Made by a program: the position numbers and the translations under genes. 64,000 nt of DNA from Paenibacillus taichungensis (GTDB lineage: Bacteria; Bacillota; Bacilli; Paenibacillales; Paenibacillaceae), in NCBI RefSeq assembly GCF_013359905.1, contig NZ_JABMCC010000114.1, forward strand, positions 1 through 64,000. Direction: 5' to 3'. Below the pieces are notes generated by a model, which was given only the letters and a program-made list of their open reading frames with translations, was not told the DNA's origin and did no database searches. Within the stretch, counting starts at the first letter, position 1. Every line of letters starts with the position of its first letter. Shown one piece after another: positions 34,791 through 42,956 of this stretch.

Positions 34791-35813
34791 ATGAAGTATG
34801 GACGTATTATTCAAAAACCTCGCGTTAAATTTTTTGAAGTCGCAGATGGCGTCTTTGCCGGTATTTCGCCGTATCGCGGCATCAGTTGGGCCAATGCCGG
34901 ATTCATCAACAAGGGTGAAGGGCTGGTGTATGACACGTTCTTCGATTTGTTCCATGCGCGGGAAATGCGGGAGGCTTTTAAGGAAGTAAGCAACGGCGGC
35001 TCTCCCGCATATGTGGTGAACTCGCACTATAATAGCGACCATGCCTGGGGAAACAAAGTGTTTGAAGATGCTTGCATTATTATGCACAAGGAAGCGTCCA
35101 GAGAGCGTCTTACCGAAAATATCGCCTGGATGGACAGCGTCATCAAAAGAGGAAAGGATTCTCCGGAATCGACTTCGGGCGAGCGGTTTTTTGCAGCGGA
35201 ATTTGAAGGATTCGACCTGGAAGGCGTAGAATGGTTGCTCCCGAATATTGAGATAAAAGACGATATCAACATCCGTCTTGGCGATACGGAAGTAATGATT
35301 TACAACGTTGCTCCAGCACACTCTGACAGCGACTTGCTGCTGTGGATGCCAAGAGAAAAAGTGCTGTTCGCCGGCGATGTCGTGTTTAACGGGTGTACGG
35401 CATACAGCGAAGAGGGAACCCTCAATTGGGTTAAAGTGCTTGACCGCATTATTGATGAAATTAAACCCGAAATCGTTATTCCAGGACATGGCGCCATCTG
35501 CGGCCTGGACTTCGTGAAGGAGCAGAGAGACTACCTCCTGAACCTGATCAGCGAGTTCAACAAGCATTACAATGACGAAATTGATGCCTTGTCCCTGACT
35601 AAGCAAATTGATATTTCCCGCTTCCTTCATTGGATTCAGCCAGAACGCTTGTATGTTACAGTGGACATCCTATTGAAAAGCAAACGAGGGTTACCCCCCC
35701 TTCCAATTTGGAACGAGGTGCCTGCTAAACTGGAAGACATGAAAGTTTTTTTGACCGGAAAATATGGTAATCAAATCAAGCCATGGGACCCTATGAGTGT
35801 TTGGCAAGAGTGA
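34791..35813 (+). CDS. MBL-fold metallo-hydrolase
   Basis: A 340-aa metallo-beta-lactamase-fold hydrolase. Metal ligands lie in SHYNSDHAWGN (the usual HxHxDH has Asn in place of the second His), APAHSDSDLLLW, LFAGDVVFNG and VIPGHGAICG. The Asn replacement suggests altered metal binding but also occurs in some active relatives. Function is probably hydrolysis of an ester or lactone in the same pathway as the divergent FAH protein (inference). Strong AAGGAG ribosome binding site; terminator at 35849. Confidence 0.85.
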   Translation: MKYGRIIQKPRVKFFEVADGVFAGISPYRGISWANAGFINKGEGLVYDTFFDLFHAREMREAFKEVSNGGSPAYVVNSHYNSDHAWGNKVFEDACIIMHKEASRERLTENIAWMDSVIKRGKDSPESTSGERFFAAEFEGFDLEGVEWLLPNIEIKDDINIRLGDTEVMIYNVAPAHSDSDLLLWMPREKVLFAGDVVFNGCTAYSEEGTLNWVKVLDRIIDEIKPEIVIPGHGAICGLDFVKEQRDYLLNLISEFNKHYNDEIDALSLTKQIDISRFLHWIQPERLYVTVDILLKSKRGLPPLPIWNEVPAKLEDMKVFLTGKYGNQIKPWDPMSVWQE

Positions 35814-35848
35814 ATAGCAATTTGAAGCTAGCCTACGAAAAACAAAAA

Positions 35849-35889
35849 ACGACCCTGTCGCAAACGATGCGAACAGCGGCCGTTTTTTT
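35849..35889 (+). terminator. Intrinsic terminator of the MBL gene
   Basis: Imperfect GC-rich hairpin AACGACCCTGTCGCA / TGCGAACAGCGGCCGTT followed by TTTTTT. Confidence 0.65.
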
Positions 35890-36027
35890 GAATTGTTCCA
35901 CGGAATTAAAATGGGTGCTTAGAAACCGATTATGAAGAAAAATGGAGTTGCACTTATGACTTACTAGTAGAACTCTTCAGCTTCTTTTGTATTTCTACTC
36001 GGTTTGCACAGCGAATTCATAATAACT

Positions 36028-36987
36028 TTAAGCCTTGCGAAGCATTTGTCTCTCGCTTAGCTGTGAAAGCATATCCTTCGTCATGGCCTTCAGGTCGTAA
36101 CGGGCATGAAATCCCCATTCTGTTTTCGCTGCCGTCGCATCAATGGAATGCGGCCAGCTATCGGCAATCGCCTGTCTCTTCGGATCAACGTCATAATCGA
36201 GGATAAAGCCGGGAAACTCATCCCGTATCGCTGCAGCGATCGCCTCCGGATCCACGCTCATTGCGGTAACATTAAATGAATTTCGGTGTATCAACCGGGA
36301 AGAATCCGCTTCCATTAATTCGATGATAGCGTTCAGGGCATCCGGCATATACATCATGTCCATGTTTGAGTCCTTGGCGATATAAGATGTATACCGGCCA
36401 GTCGTCACGGCTGCGTAATAAATTTCCACAGCGTAATCTGTCGTTCCTCCGCCGGGAGGCGTCATATAAGATATCAAACCCGGGAATCGCAGCCCCCTAG
36501 TATCCAGGCCATATTTGTGAAAATAATAATCACAAAGCAGTTCGCCGGACACTTTATTCACACCGTACATCGTATTGGGCCTCTGGATCGTATCCTGCGG
36601 GGTATTGTCTTTCGGAGTCGAAGGACCAAAAGATCCAATGGAGCTTGGAGTGAAAAATTGGCAGCCGAGCTCCCTGGATATTTCAAGTGCATTCATCAAT
36701 CCGCCCATATTCAAATTCCAGGCAAGCAGCGGTTTCTCCTCTGCGGTAGCCGACAGCAGCGCAGCCAAATGGATGACGGTATCAACTTCGTACCGCTTGG
36801 CGATTTCGAACATCGCCTTATCATTCGTCACGTCCAGCAGCTCGAATGGCCCGGATCGGGTAATTTCGTGGGCTGATGACCTGAGATCCGTTGCAACGAC
36901 GTGATCCGCACCATAGATTTCACGTAATTTAACAACTAACTCAGAACCGATTTGGCCCAGTGCTCCAGTCACCAAAATCTTGTTCAT
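36028..36987 (-). CDS. tdh: L-threonine 3-dehydrogenase, SDR (epimerase-like) type
   Basis: A 319-aa NAD-dependent enzyme of the extended SDR type. It has VTGALGQIGSELV (residues 5-17, GxxGxxG), catalytic YGVNK, and the family segment LRFPGLISYMTPPGGGTTDY that is characteristic of the epimerase-like threonine dehydrogenases. It oxidises L-threonine to 2-amino-3-ketobutyrate. It lies 37 nt downstream of kbl on the same strand, with its own GGGAGG ribosome binding site, so the two form a threonine-to-glycine operon. The gene pair supports the assignment strongly. Confidence 0.92.
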   Translation of the reverse strand: MNKILVTGALGQIGSELVVKLREIYGADHVVATDLRSSAHEITRSGPFELLDVTNDKAMFEIAKRYEVDTVIHLAALLSATAEEKPLLAWNLNMGGLMNALEISRELGCQFFTPSSIGSFGPSTPKDNTPQDTIQRPNTMYGVNKVSGELLCDYYFHKYGLDTRGLRFPGLISYMTPPGGGTTDYAVEIYYAAVTTGRYTSYIAKDSNMDMMYMPDALNAIIELMEADSSRLIHRNSFNVTAMSVDPEAIAAAIRDEFPGFILDYDVDPKRQAIADSWPHSIDATAAKTEWGFHARYDLKAMTKDMLSQLSERQMLRKA

Positions 36988-37024
36988 AAGACATTCCTCC
37001 CGAAATATACTCCTTCGAATGCAG

Positions 37025-38215
37025 CTAAATCAGCTTCATTTCCTTGCCAACTTTCTCATAAACGGAGATCACCTGATCGAGCATCTCCTTGGTATGGGCA
37101 GCTGTCGGCATGTTACGTATTCTTCCGGTTCCCTTCGGAACTGTCGGAAACAGGATTGCCTTGGCGTAAACGCCTTCTTCATAGAGCCGTTTGCTGAACT
37201 GTTGGGTGGTTACTTCATCGCCAATGATACAAGGTGTGATCGGCGTTTCGCTTTGGCCTACATCATATCCAAGCAGGCTCAAGCCATTTTTCAATTTATT
37301 GCCGTTCTCCCACAGCTTCTCGATCAGTTCTTTGTCATTCATCAAAATGTCGACAGAAGCGCTGCAAGAAGCGATTACAGCCGGAGGTAGCGATGTCGAG
37401 AACAGAAACGGACGGCTTCTCAGCTTCAACCATTCGATCAGTTGTTTTTTACCCGCCACATAACCTCCGACAACGCCGATCGCCTTGGAAAGAGTACCAA
37501 TTTGAAAGTCAATGCGGTCGGACAATCCAAAATGCTTCACGGTTCCCGCACCTGCTCCGAGAACGCCCGAACCGTGGGCATCATCCACATAAGTAATCAG
37601 ATCGAATTCTTCTGCTATTTTCACGATTTCGGGCAGCTTTGCTATATCACCATCCATGGAGAAAACCCCGTCGGTGATGACCATAATTTTATGGTACTGA
37701 CCGGATTCCTTGGCATCTTTCGCCTGCTGTCTTAAATCATTCATATCCGAATGCTTAAAGCGAATCACCTTGGCTCTCGACAGGCGGCAACCATCAATAA
37801 TCGAAGCGTGGTTCAGCTCATCAGATAAAATCGCATCATGCTGGTCCATTACCGCGGATATAGCAGCCATATTGCAGTTAAATCCCGATTGATACACGAT
37901 AACGGCTTCCGTTTTTTTGAAACGGGCCAGTTTTTCTTCAAGCTCAATATGAAGATCCATCGTACCATTAATGGTTCTCACAGCCCCTGCGCCTGCCCCG
38001 TATGTCTGCGACGCCTTAACTGAAGCATCAATCAGGCGGTGATCTGTTGCCAGTCCCAAATAGTTATTGGAAGACAAATTGATTAGGGACTTTCCGTCGA
38101 TACGAATAACAGGACCATTTGCACCCTGCAGCGTGTCGATGACGTTATATAGACCTTTAGTCTTTAGATCCTCGATGTTCGAAATTAAAAATTGGTCCAA
38201 TGCTTGACTTGACAT
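37025..38215 (-). CDS. kbl: 2-amino-3-ketobutyrate CoA ligase (glycine C-acetyltransferase)
   Basis: A 396-aa PLP-dependent alpha-oxoamine synthase. The PLP lysine is Lys244 in GTLSKAIGVVGGYVAG, with DDAHGSGVLG (Asp211/Asp212, His214), NNYLGLA near residue 50 and SDELNHASIIDGCRLS. It cleaves 2-amino-3-ketobutyrate with CoA to glycine and acetyl-CoA, the step after Tdh. First gene of the kbl-tdh operon. The length is normal. KBL, serine palmitoyltransferase and AONS share this fold; the adjacent tdh decides for KBL. Confidence 0.93.
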   Translation of the reverse strand: MSSQALDQFLISNIEDLKTKGLYNVIDTLQGANGPVIRIDGKSLINLSSNNYLGLATDHRLIDASVKASQTYGAGAGAVRTINGTMDLHIELEEKLARFKKTEAVIVYQSGFNCNMAAISAVMDQHDAILSDELNHASIIDGCRLSRAKVIRFKHSDMNDLRQQAKDAKESGQYHKIMVITDGVFSMDGDIAKLPEIVKIAEEFDLITYVDDAHGSGVLGAGAGTVKHFGLSDRIDFQIGTLSKAIGVVGGYVAGKKQLIEWLKLRSRPFLFSTSLPPAVIASCSASVDILMNDKELIEKLWENGNKLKNGLSLLGYDVGQSETPITPCIIGDEVTTQQFSKRLYEEGVYAKAILFPTVPKGTGRIRNMPTAAHTKEMLDQVISVYEKVGKEMKLI

Positions 38216-38377
38216 TCCATTCCCTCCTCGATATACGTATGTCCTCGTACAGGAGACATAGTATTCTTTAAAAAAACCCTGTTATAAAAGGAGTTAAACT
38301 AATTTCAATGTATCATCTTTTTTATTTTTTGTACACATGTGGAGGACAAAAAAATAAAAATATCCGCACGAAAACAT

Positions 38378-38411
38378 AGCGATTGCTTCCCCATTTCCGG
38401 AAGCAATCGCT
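38378..38411. terminator. Perfect 13-bp hairpin upstream of kbl
   Basis: AGCGATTGCTTCC-(8 nt)-GGAAGCAATCGCT. On the minus strand it is followed within 20-40 nt by T-rich sequence. It may be an orphan terminator or a leader hairpin of the kbl-tdh operon, 163 nt upstream of the kbl start. Confidence 0.5.
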
Positions 38412-38537
38412 ACTAAATCTTTGCTTGATACAAACGAAGTTCTGGTCGAAGAAGCGAAAGTATTTCGAAATAGATTTGTATTTTCATCTGGACAAACAAT
38501 TAAGTGGGTTGGAAAGAAATATGTGTTCCGGCGTGAA

Positions 38538-38590
38538 AACTATTTAGATCAACATCAAATCGGAAATGACTCAATGTTCTTGTCCTTGGC
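38538..38590 (+). repeat. Dispersed repeat R1, left-half copy
   Basis: AACTATTTAGATCAACATC, AATCGGAAATGACTCAATG and TTCTTGTCCTTGGCTC. Confidence 0.65.
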
Positions 38591-38760
38591 TCAACGCGAA
38601 CATGTCGATTCTAGCCAACGTACGTCCTAATGGTAGTGTGTGATGGGCCGAGCGTTCTCTCTTCATCAACGGAGCTCGCTTCGAATTCATGCTAGTTGGA
38701 TTTTCAGGCGTCTTCCTTACTGTACTCAGCAATTTTCATGTGGTTTCAGAATGTTTATTT

Positions 38761-38840
38761 ACGGTACTTAACTAATCGGTAATGGGAACAGGTTCTTATC
38801 CATTTCGGTAATCGAACTATGTTCTTGTCCTCCGACAACT
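38761..38840 (+). repeat. Dispersed repeat R1, copy
   Basis: ACGGTACTTAACTAATCGGT, AATGGGAACAGGTTCTTATC, CATTTCGGTAATCG and AACTATGTTCTTGTCCTCCG, ending GACAA. Confidence 0.65.
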
Positions 38841-38970
38841 AAGCAATTGTTGTCGCCGTTCACCTAGAATTATTTTATCAAGCTAAAAGAGTTCTGAAAT
38901 TAAGTGGTCCACACTTGCTAGAACGTTGAAAGTTCGTTCAAAACTTCTATTTTTGATTCGTTATATAAGA

Positions 38971-39000
38971 AAATACCTGCCCTCTCACAGGCAGGTATTT
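38971..39000. terminator. Bidirectional terminator behind the lipoprotein gene
   Basis: AAATACCTGCC-ctctcaca-GGCAGGTATTT, a perfect 11-bp stem 38 nt after the lipoprotein stop. Confidence 0.8.
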
Positions 39001-39037
39001 AAATCGTATAATATCTTACCAACATCGATACTAATTA

Positions 39038-39742
39038 TTAGTCCAAAAGGCTGTAGATCTGAATGCTCTCCACCTTGGCATCTTTGATATGAAACGACAT
39101 CACATCCACATAATTGGATGGCTCGTAACGGAAGTCATCCTCCTCATTAGCGGCTCCATCACCAAGCAGTTTCCCCTCAGGGTAGGCGTCTTTGAGTGTA
39201 TCCAGGCTATCTCCTGCTTTAATGTTTCGCACTGTCGCATACTTAGGATCTGTAATTTCGATATGAAAGATGGAGTCTTGTTTCCCCTCCGGTATACTGA
39301 TAGTTTTAATCTCCAGACCAGGATACGTATAAACCTTTTCTGTAAAACCGATTAACGTATCCATGTTTGTTCCATCGTCAGCACTGTACGTATGAGATTT
39401 CACGTTATCCGGTTTGCCCAGCATCTGTTCCATCTGATCTTCATTCGCTGTATCCGAAATCGCAATGGTGTGCTCATTATAGACAAAAGCAAGCTCCTTC
39501 AGCACCACATTGCCTTCCTTCTCCATCGAACCTTCTTTAATAGCTTCAGTACCCTTTTCTTCAGAACTTTCGGAAGCAGGCGCATTAGCATTTGTTGCAC
39601 CTTCGCCGGTGTTCTGTTCATTTGCTGTGTTCTGTCCGGTTGCTGGAGATGTAGCTTCACTAGATTGACAGCCCGTTAATGCCACCGTTAGTAAAGCACC
39701 TAGTACGATAAAACCTGCAGCTTTCTTTGTTAATTTCATCAT
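39038..39742 (-). CDS. Lipoprotein of unknown function, linked to a two-component system
   Basis: A 234-aa lipoprotein. Signal peptide with lipobox LTGC (Cys25), then a low-complexity Ser/Thr/Asn/Glu linker to about residue 75, then a globular domain (LKELAFVYNEHTIAISDTAN, MEQMLGKPDNVKSHTY). It resembles substrate-free lipoproteins that often follow two-component genes in Paenibacillus. The role is unknown; it may be a sensor accessory or a target of the neighbouring kinase-regulator pair. Two adjacent ATG codons follow GGAGGGATC. It lies 113 nt downstream of the kinase gene, with a TATAAT-like sequence in the gap, so it may have its own promoter. Confidence 0.72.
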   Translation of the reverse strand: MMKLTKKAAGFIVLGALLTVALTGCQSSEATSPATGQNTANEQNTGEGATNANAPASESSEEKGTEAIKEGSMEKEGNVVLKELAFVYNEHTIAISDTANEDQMEQMLGKPDNVKSHTYSADDGTNMDTLIGFTEKVYTYPGLEIKTISIPEGKQDSIFHIEITDPKYATVRNIKAGDSLDTLKDAYPEGKLLGDGAANEEDDFRYEPSNYVDVMSFHIKDAKVESIQIYSLLD

Positions 39743-39855
39743 GATCCCTCCATAAATGTGTGATTTCTTCTTATGAAGTGATTATAAAAAAAGCATTTGT
39801 TAGTCTCATAACAGAATTGTATCAATCTTGTAACGTTAACTATTTAAGCGAGTGT

Positions 39856-41283
39856 TTACGCACGGGGTAACACAATCGTAACGGTCGTTCCTTCTCCGAT
39901 TTGACTTTCCATGTCGATATATCCATTAAACCGCTCTACAATCTCTTTGCAAATCGAAATTCCAAGACCTGAACCGTTCGCTGTGCTTGCATTTTTCGCC
40001 CGGTAAAAGCGTTCCTGCACTCGCTCCAGCTCATCGCCCGCGATACCGATCCCTTGATCACGTATCCGTATAACTACCTCGCTTGGCGTATGTTCCAACT
40101 TTAATTCGATTAGCGATGGACTGCCTGAATATTTGATGGCATTGTCCACAAGGTTGACGATCGCATGGGACATCAGCATTGGATTCACGTTGGCGTGGAC
40201 TCTTGTCAGAAGCTTATCCTCCAGTTCCACTTCCGCCTCTCTGAACATAATCTCGATTCCTTTATCTTTAGCCTTGGCACCCATACTCGTAGCAACTTGC
40301 TGAATCAGTTCGTTTATTTCCGTCTTCTCGACTTCCAGTTCGTTAGAACCAGCCTTGTCGAATCGGGATAGCAACAACAATTCATTAATCAAGCGCGTCA
40401 GCCGATCTGATTCCTGCAGCAGATGAGCATAGATTTTTTGCAGTTCCTTGTTCTCGTTCTCCCCTTCAACCAAGTACTGAGAGAAACCACGAATTGCTGC
40501 CAAGGGTGTTTTTAACTCGTGAGATACGTTGGAGACAAATTGTTTCTGGTACTGAATGTAATCATGAAGCTGCCGCCCCATGGAATCCAGCCCATCTGCC
40601 AGCATGCCCAGCTCATCCTTCCGGTTTAGTTGAACTCTCCGAAACTCCTGTTTAGAGAAACTTTGTGCAGCGCCAAGCAACAGTTTAATCGGCTTGGTTG
40701 TGTTGCGGGCAATCCACAGACTGGATAACGTAATCAGTATAATAAATCCGCCTGCGCCGACAAACAGGATAAAACGGATTTGATCCATAATCGCATAAAA
40801 GTAGGAAATGTCCTCCACGAATTCATACACATAGGCGTTTTCGTAGAATTGATCCTGAATGGGCGTCGCAAAATAAAGCAGATGATCTTCCGTGACGGTG
40901 TAGGCATAACTGCCGCTCAGTGCTTTCTCTATATTTTTGTCAAAAATAAGCGGTTTGCCATCATTAATGATGATGCCATCCACAGCCAGGCCGAGCAACT
41001 GCTTGGAGCTGTCATAGATACGTACTTCCTTGCCTGAAGCTTTCAGCTTCTCCAGAGCAAGTCTGACAATTTCCTTCGTCTGGGGCTCACCTGACGATGA
41101 CCTATGCTGTGCCAACACCTCACGGAAGGACAACTCCGACAGATCTGCCTTCTCCATCATCTGTTTCTCAATGGTAATGAAGCTGTAGTAATCGATAGCT
41201 TTATTTACCGCAAAAATGATGATGCCAAAAGACAGCACGGAGAAAAATAAATAATTCAGCAGTAACCGGGTTGCATACTTCAG
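39856..41283 (-). CDS. Sensor histidine kinase (HAMP-HisKA-HATPase)
   Basis: A 475-aa membrane histidine kinase. TM1 is at about 4-27 (RLLLNYLFFSVLSFGIIIFA), followed by an extracellular sensor region, TM2 (FILFVGAGGFIILITLSSLW), HAMP, HisKA with FVSNVSHELKTPLAA, and HATPase with N box NLVDNAIKYS, G1 DQGIGIAG and G2 GSGLGISI. The start is probably a CTG at 41283-41281. GGAGG lies 9 nt upstream, the codon overlaps the response-regulator stop as CTGA, and only this start keeps TM1 whole. The next in-frame start, GTG at 41238, would cut TM1. It autophosphorylates and passes phosphate to the regulator encoded upstream. The signal is unknown. Confidence 0.88.
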   Translation of the reverse strand: MKYATRLLLNYLFFSVLSFGIIIFAVNKAIDYYSFITIEKQMMEKADLSELSFREVLAQHRSSSGEPQTKEIVRLALEKLKASGKEVRIYDSSKQLLGLAVDGIIINDGKPLIFDKNIEKALSGSYAYTVTEDHLLYFATPIQDQFYENAYVYEFVEDISYFYAIMDQIRFILFVGAGGFIILITLSSLWIARNTTKPIKLLLGAAQSFSKQEFRRVQLNRKDELGMLADGLDSMGRQLHDYIQYQKQFVSNVSHELKTPLAAIRGFSQYLVEGENENKELQKIYAHLLQESDRLTRLINELLLLSRFDKAGSNELEVEKTEINELIQQVATSMGAKAKDKGIEIMFREAEVELEDKLLTRVHANVNPMLMSHAIVNLVDNAIKYSGSPSLIELKLEHTPSEVVIRIRDQGIGIAGDELERVQERFYRAKNASTANGSGLGISICKEIVERFNGYIDMESQIGEGTTVTIVLPRA

Positions 41284-41987
41284 GCTTCGCCACCTCCAAG
41301 TTGATAGCCAAATCCATAGATCGTCCTGAAGTACTTTGGTTCGTCCGCGTTATCCTCCAACTTCTTCCGTAATCGCATGATGGTCATATCCACACTGCGA
41401 CTATCTCCCATAAAGTCATATCCCCATCCGATCTGCAGCAGCTCATCCCGGGTAAAGATTTTTTCTGGCCTTTTCAGTAACGTTTCCAGAATTTTAAACT
41501 CTTTGGCCGTTAAAGACACGGGTACACCGTTTTTCATCACTCTTCGGCTCTCCAGGTCAAAAGTCAGCTCTTCATGAATGATACGTGTCGATTGTACTTC
41601 TGTCCCTTCACTTGTGTCCTCCCTGCTCTCGTTTCTTCTCAGAATCACCTTGATTCGAGCGAGCAATTCACGATTGTCAAAGGGTTTCGTCATGTAATCT
41701 TCCGCCCCTAGCTCTAGTCCCAACACCTTGTCGATTACCTCATTTTTGGCAGAGAGCATGATCACAGGAACGGCGCGTTTCCCGGTGATTTCCTTGCACA
41801 AGTCATATCCGGAGCAGTCTGGCAGCATCAGATCAAGTACCACTAAATCGGGTTGAAAAGACTCGAGCAGCTGCAGGCCCATTTTGCCATCCTCTGCGGT
41901 CTGCACATCGTAGTTTTCTCGTCTTAGCACCAGCTCAATTAAATCTCGAATTGCGATTTCATCATCAATGACTAGGATTCTCTTCAA
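41280..41987 (-). CDS. OmpR/PhoB-family response regulator
   Basis: A 235-aa regulator with a receiver domain (ILVIDDE, phospho-acceptor Asp52 in LVVLDLMLP, Lys in TKPFDNREL) and a C-terminal winged helix (VSLTAKEFKILETLLKRPEK, SVDMTIMRLRKKLEDN, FRTIYGFGYQL). It is the partner of the overlapping histidine kinase gene. The start is taken as the TTG after AGGGGTGTACA (MKRILVIDDE). The longer in-frame version from 42026 lacks a ribosome binding site and would add an unusual N-terminal tail. Confidence 0.9.
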   Translation of the reverse strand: MKRILVIDDEIAIRDLIELVLRRENYDVQTAEDGKMGLQLLESFQPDLVVLDLMLPDCSGYDLCKEITGKRAVPVIMLSAKNEVIDKVLGLELGAEDYMTKPFDNRELLARIKVILRRNESREDTSEGTEVQSTRIIHEELTFDLESRRVMKNGVPVSLTAKEFKILETLLKRPEKIFTRDELLQIGWGYDFMGDSRSVDMTIMRLRKKLEDNADEPKYFRTIYGFGYQLGGGEA

Positions 41988-42145
41988 ATGTACACCCCTA
42001 TCTAGCCTTGTTTTCACCAGCTTCAATCATCATTTATCCTCATCTTAGCACAGGCACTTTAGATTCCTCCACCAACTGGAAGATGAGGTATATTCCAATG
42101 AGCCCAACATAACTTGTAATAAACCCGAAGAAAGGAGAACAATCC

Positions 42146-42403
42146 ATGGATCTGCTCTGGGTACTCATTGTTGGTGGACTTATCGGCTGGTTAAGCGGCA
42201 ACTTGATTGGGCGGGACGTACCGGGCGGTGTACTTGGAAACATTATTGCGGGTTTTATCGGTTCCTGGTTAGGAACGGAATTGCTGGGACCAAGGGGGCC
42301 GGTGATTGGCGGATTTCATATTATTCCAGCCATTGTTGGCTCGATTATTGCCCTGCTCATCTTCTTCGCTCTGGCACGCGGTGGAGCCTTCCGAAGACGT
42401 TAA
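42146..42403 (+). CDS. GlsB/YeaQ/YmgE-family stress membrane protein
   Basis: An 85-aa protein with three hydrophobic segments and the family's glycine patterns (GGLIGWLSGNLIG, GGVLGNIIAGFIGSWLG, IPAIVGSIIALLIFFAL). Historically called transglycosylase-associated protein; members are induced by stress and the exact role is unclear. AAAGGAG ribosome binding site. Confidence 0.88.
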   Translation: MDLLWVLIVGGLIGWLSGNLIGRDVPGGVLGNIIAGFIGSWLGTELLGPRGPVIGGFHIIPAIVGSIIALLIFFALARGGAFRRR

Positions 42404-42488
42404 CAAAGAGAGGCGAAAACCGATACCGTCGTTCATTAGATATTTTTATAAAGATGCTGCCAGGGAATAAAGGTACAGGATAAACATA

Positions 42489-42534
42489 AAAGGACTGAAA
42501 GCATTCATCGATGTATGATGAACACTTACGGTCT
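42489..42534 (-). terminator. Terminator behind the 26-aa gene
   Basis: Long imperfect hairpin containing TTCATC/GATGAA and GACCGTAAG/CTTTCAGTC arms followed by CTTTTATG on the minus strand. Confidence 0.5.
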
Positions 42535-42538
42535 TTTT

Positions 42539-42619
42539 TTATTGTTGTACTGATTTCATCCATTCTTTCAGTGCCTGAACAACCTGCTGAAGCTGTTTCA
42601 ATCCTGTAACCTTAGGCAT
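42539..42619 (-). CDS. Micro-protein of 26 aa, unknown function
   Basis: ATG behind AAAGGGAGTGAGAGC and a stop at 42539-42541. The peptide (MPKVTGLKQLQQVVQALKEW plus six residues) would form an amphipathic helix, with hydrophobic V/L on one face and Q/K on the other. A terminator-like hairpin follows at once on the same strand (42489-42534, GACCGTAAG/CTTTCAGTC arms around TTCATC/GATGAA, then TTTTATG). Start signal, helix periodicity and terminator together make it a good small-gene candidate. I recognise no family. Confidence 0.55.
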   Translation of the reverse strand: MPKVTGLKQLQQVVQALKEWMKSVQQ

Positions 42620-42759
42620 GCTCTCACTCCCTTTTGCATCACGTCGGAGCCAAATTGACCATGGTTACCACCCTTTATATTCACTAATGTCGTGTTTTTC
42701 AGAAGATTGGGTCTGGCTTTTCCTCACGCTTCCCAGTTCAGAACACCATCAGAACAAAC

Positions 42760-42787
42760 AACGGACTAATGTTCTTATCCCTCGACC
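42760..42787 (+). repeat. Dispersed repeat R1, right-end fragment
   Basis: AACGGACTAATGTTCTTATC then CCTCGAC. Confidence 0.5.
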
Positions 42788-42956
42788 CTAATTAGTTTTT
42801 GGTCCATGTTCATGCAGGTTACCAATATGGCTACTATGAACTCATTCTGTAAATTGGCATATTAAACTTTATGTAAATTGGACCTGTTGAATCATCCAAT
42901 TTGATTTATAATTCGTTGATGTAATTCTTTACCTAATTATTAGAGGAGTGAGATTA

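Larger units (their letters stand above)
38216..39037. other. Long intergenic region with hairpins and two R1 copies
   Basis: Contains a 13-bp hairpin at 38378-38411, R1 copies at 38538-38590 and 38761-38840, and a terminator at 38971-39000. A frame from 38421 (TNEVLVEEAKVFRNRFVF) runs into R1 and has no ribosome binding site; it may be a remnant. Confidence 0.5.

Noticed and set aside
34746..35630. Long 294-codon frame antisense to the MBL hydrolase
   Set aside because: It mirrors the codon structure of the hydrolase gene, has no ribosome binding site and no family features.
38421..38630. 69-codon frame upstream of kbl
   Set aside because: No ribosome binding site, runs through an R1 copy; possibly a gene remnant but not supportable.
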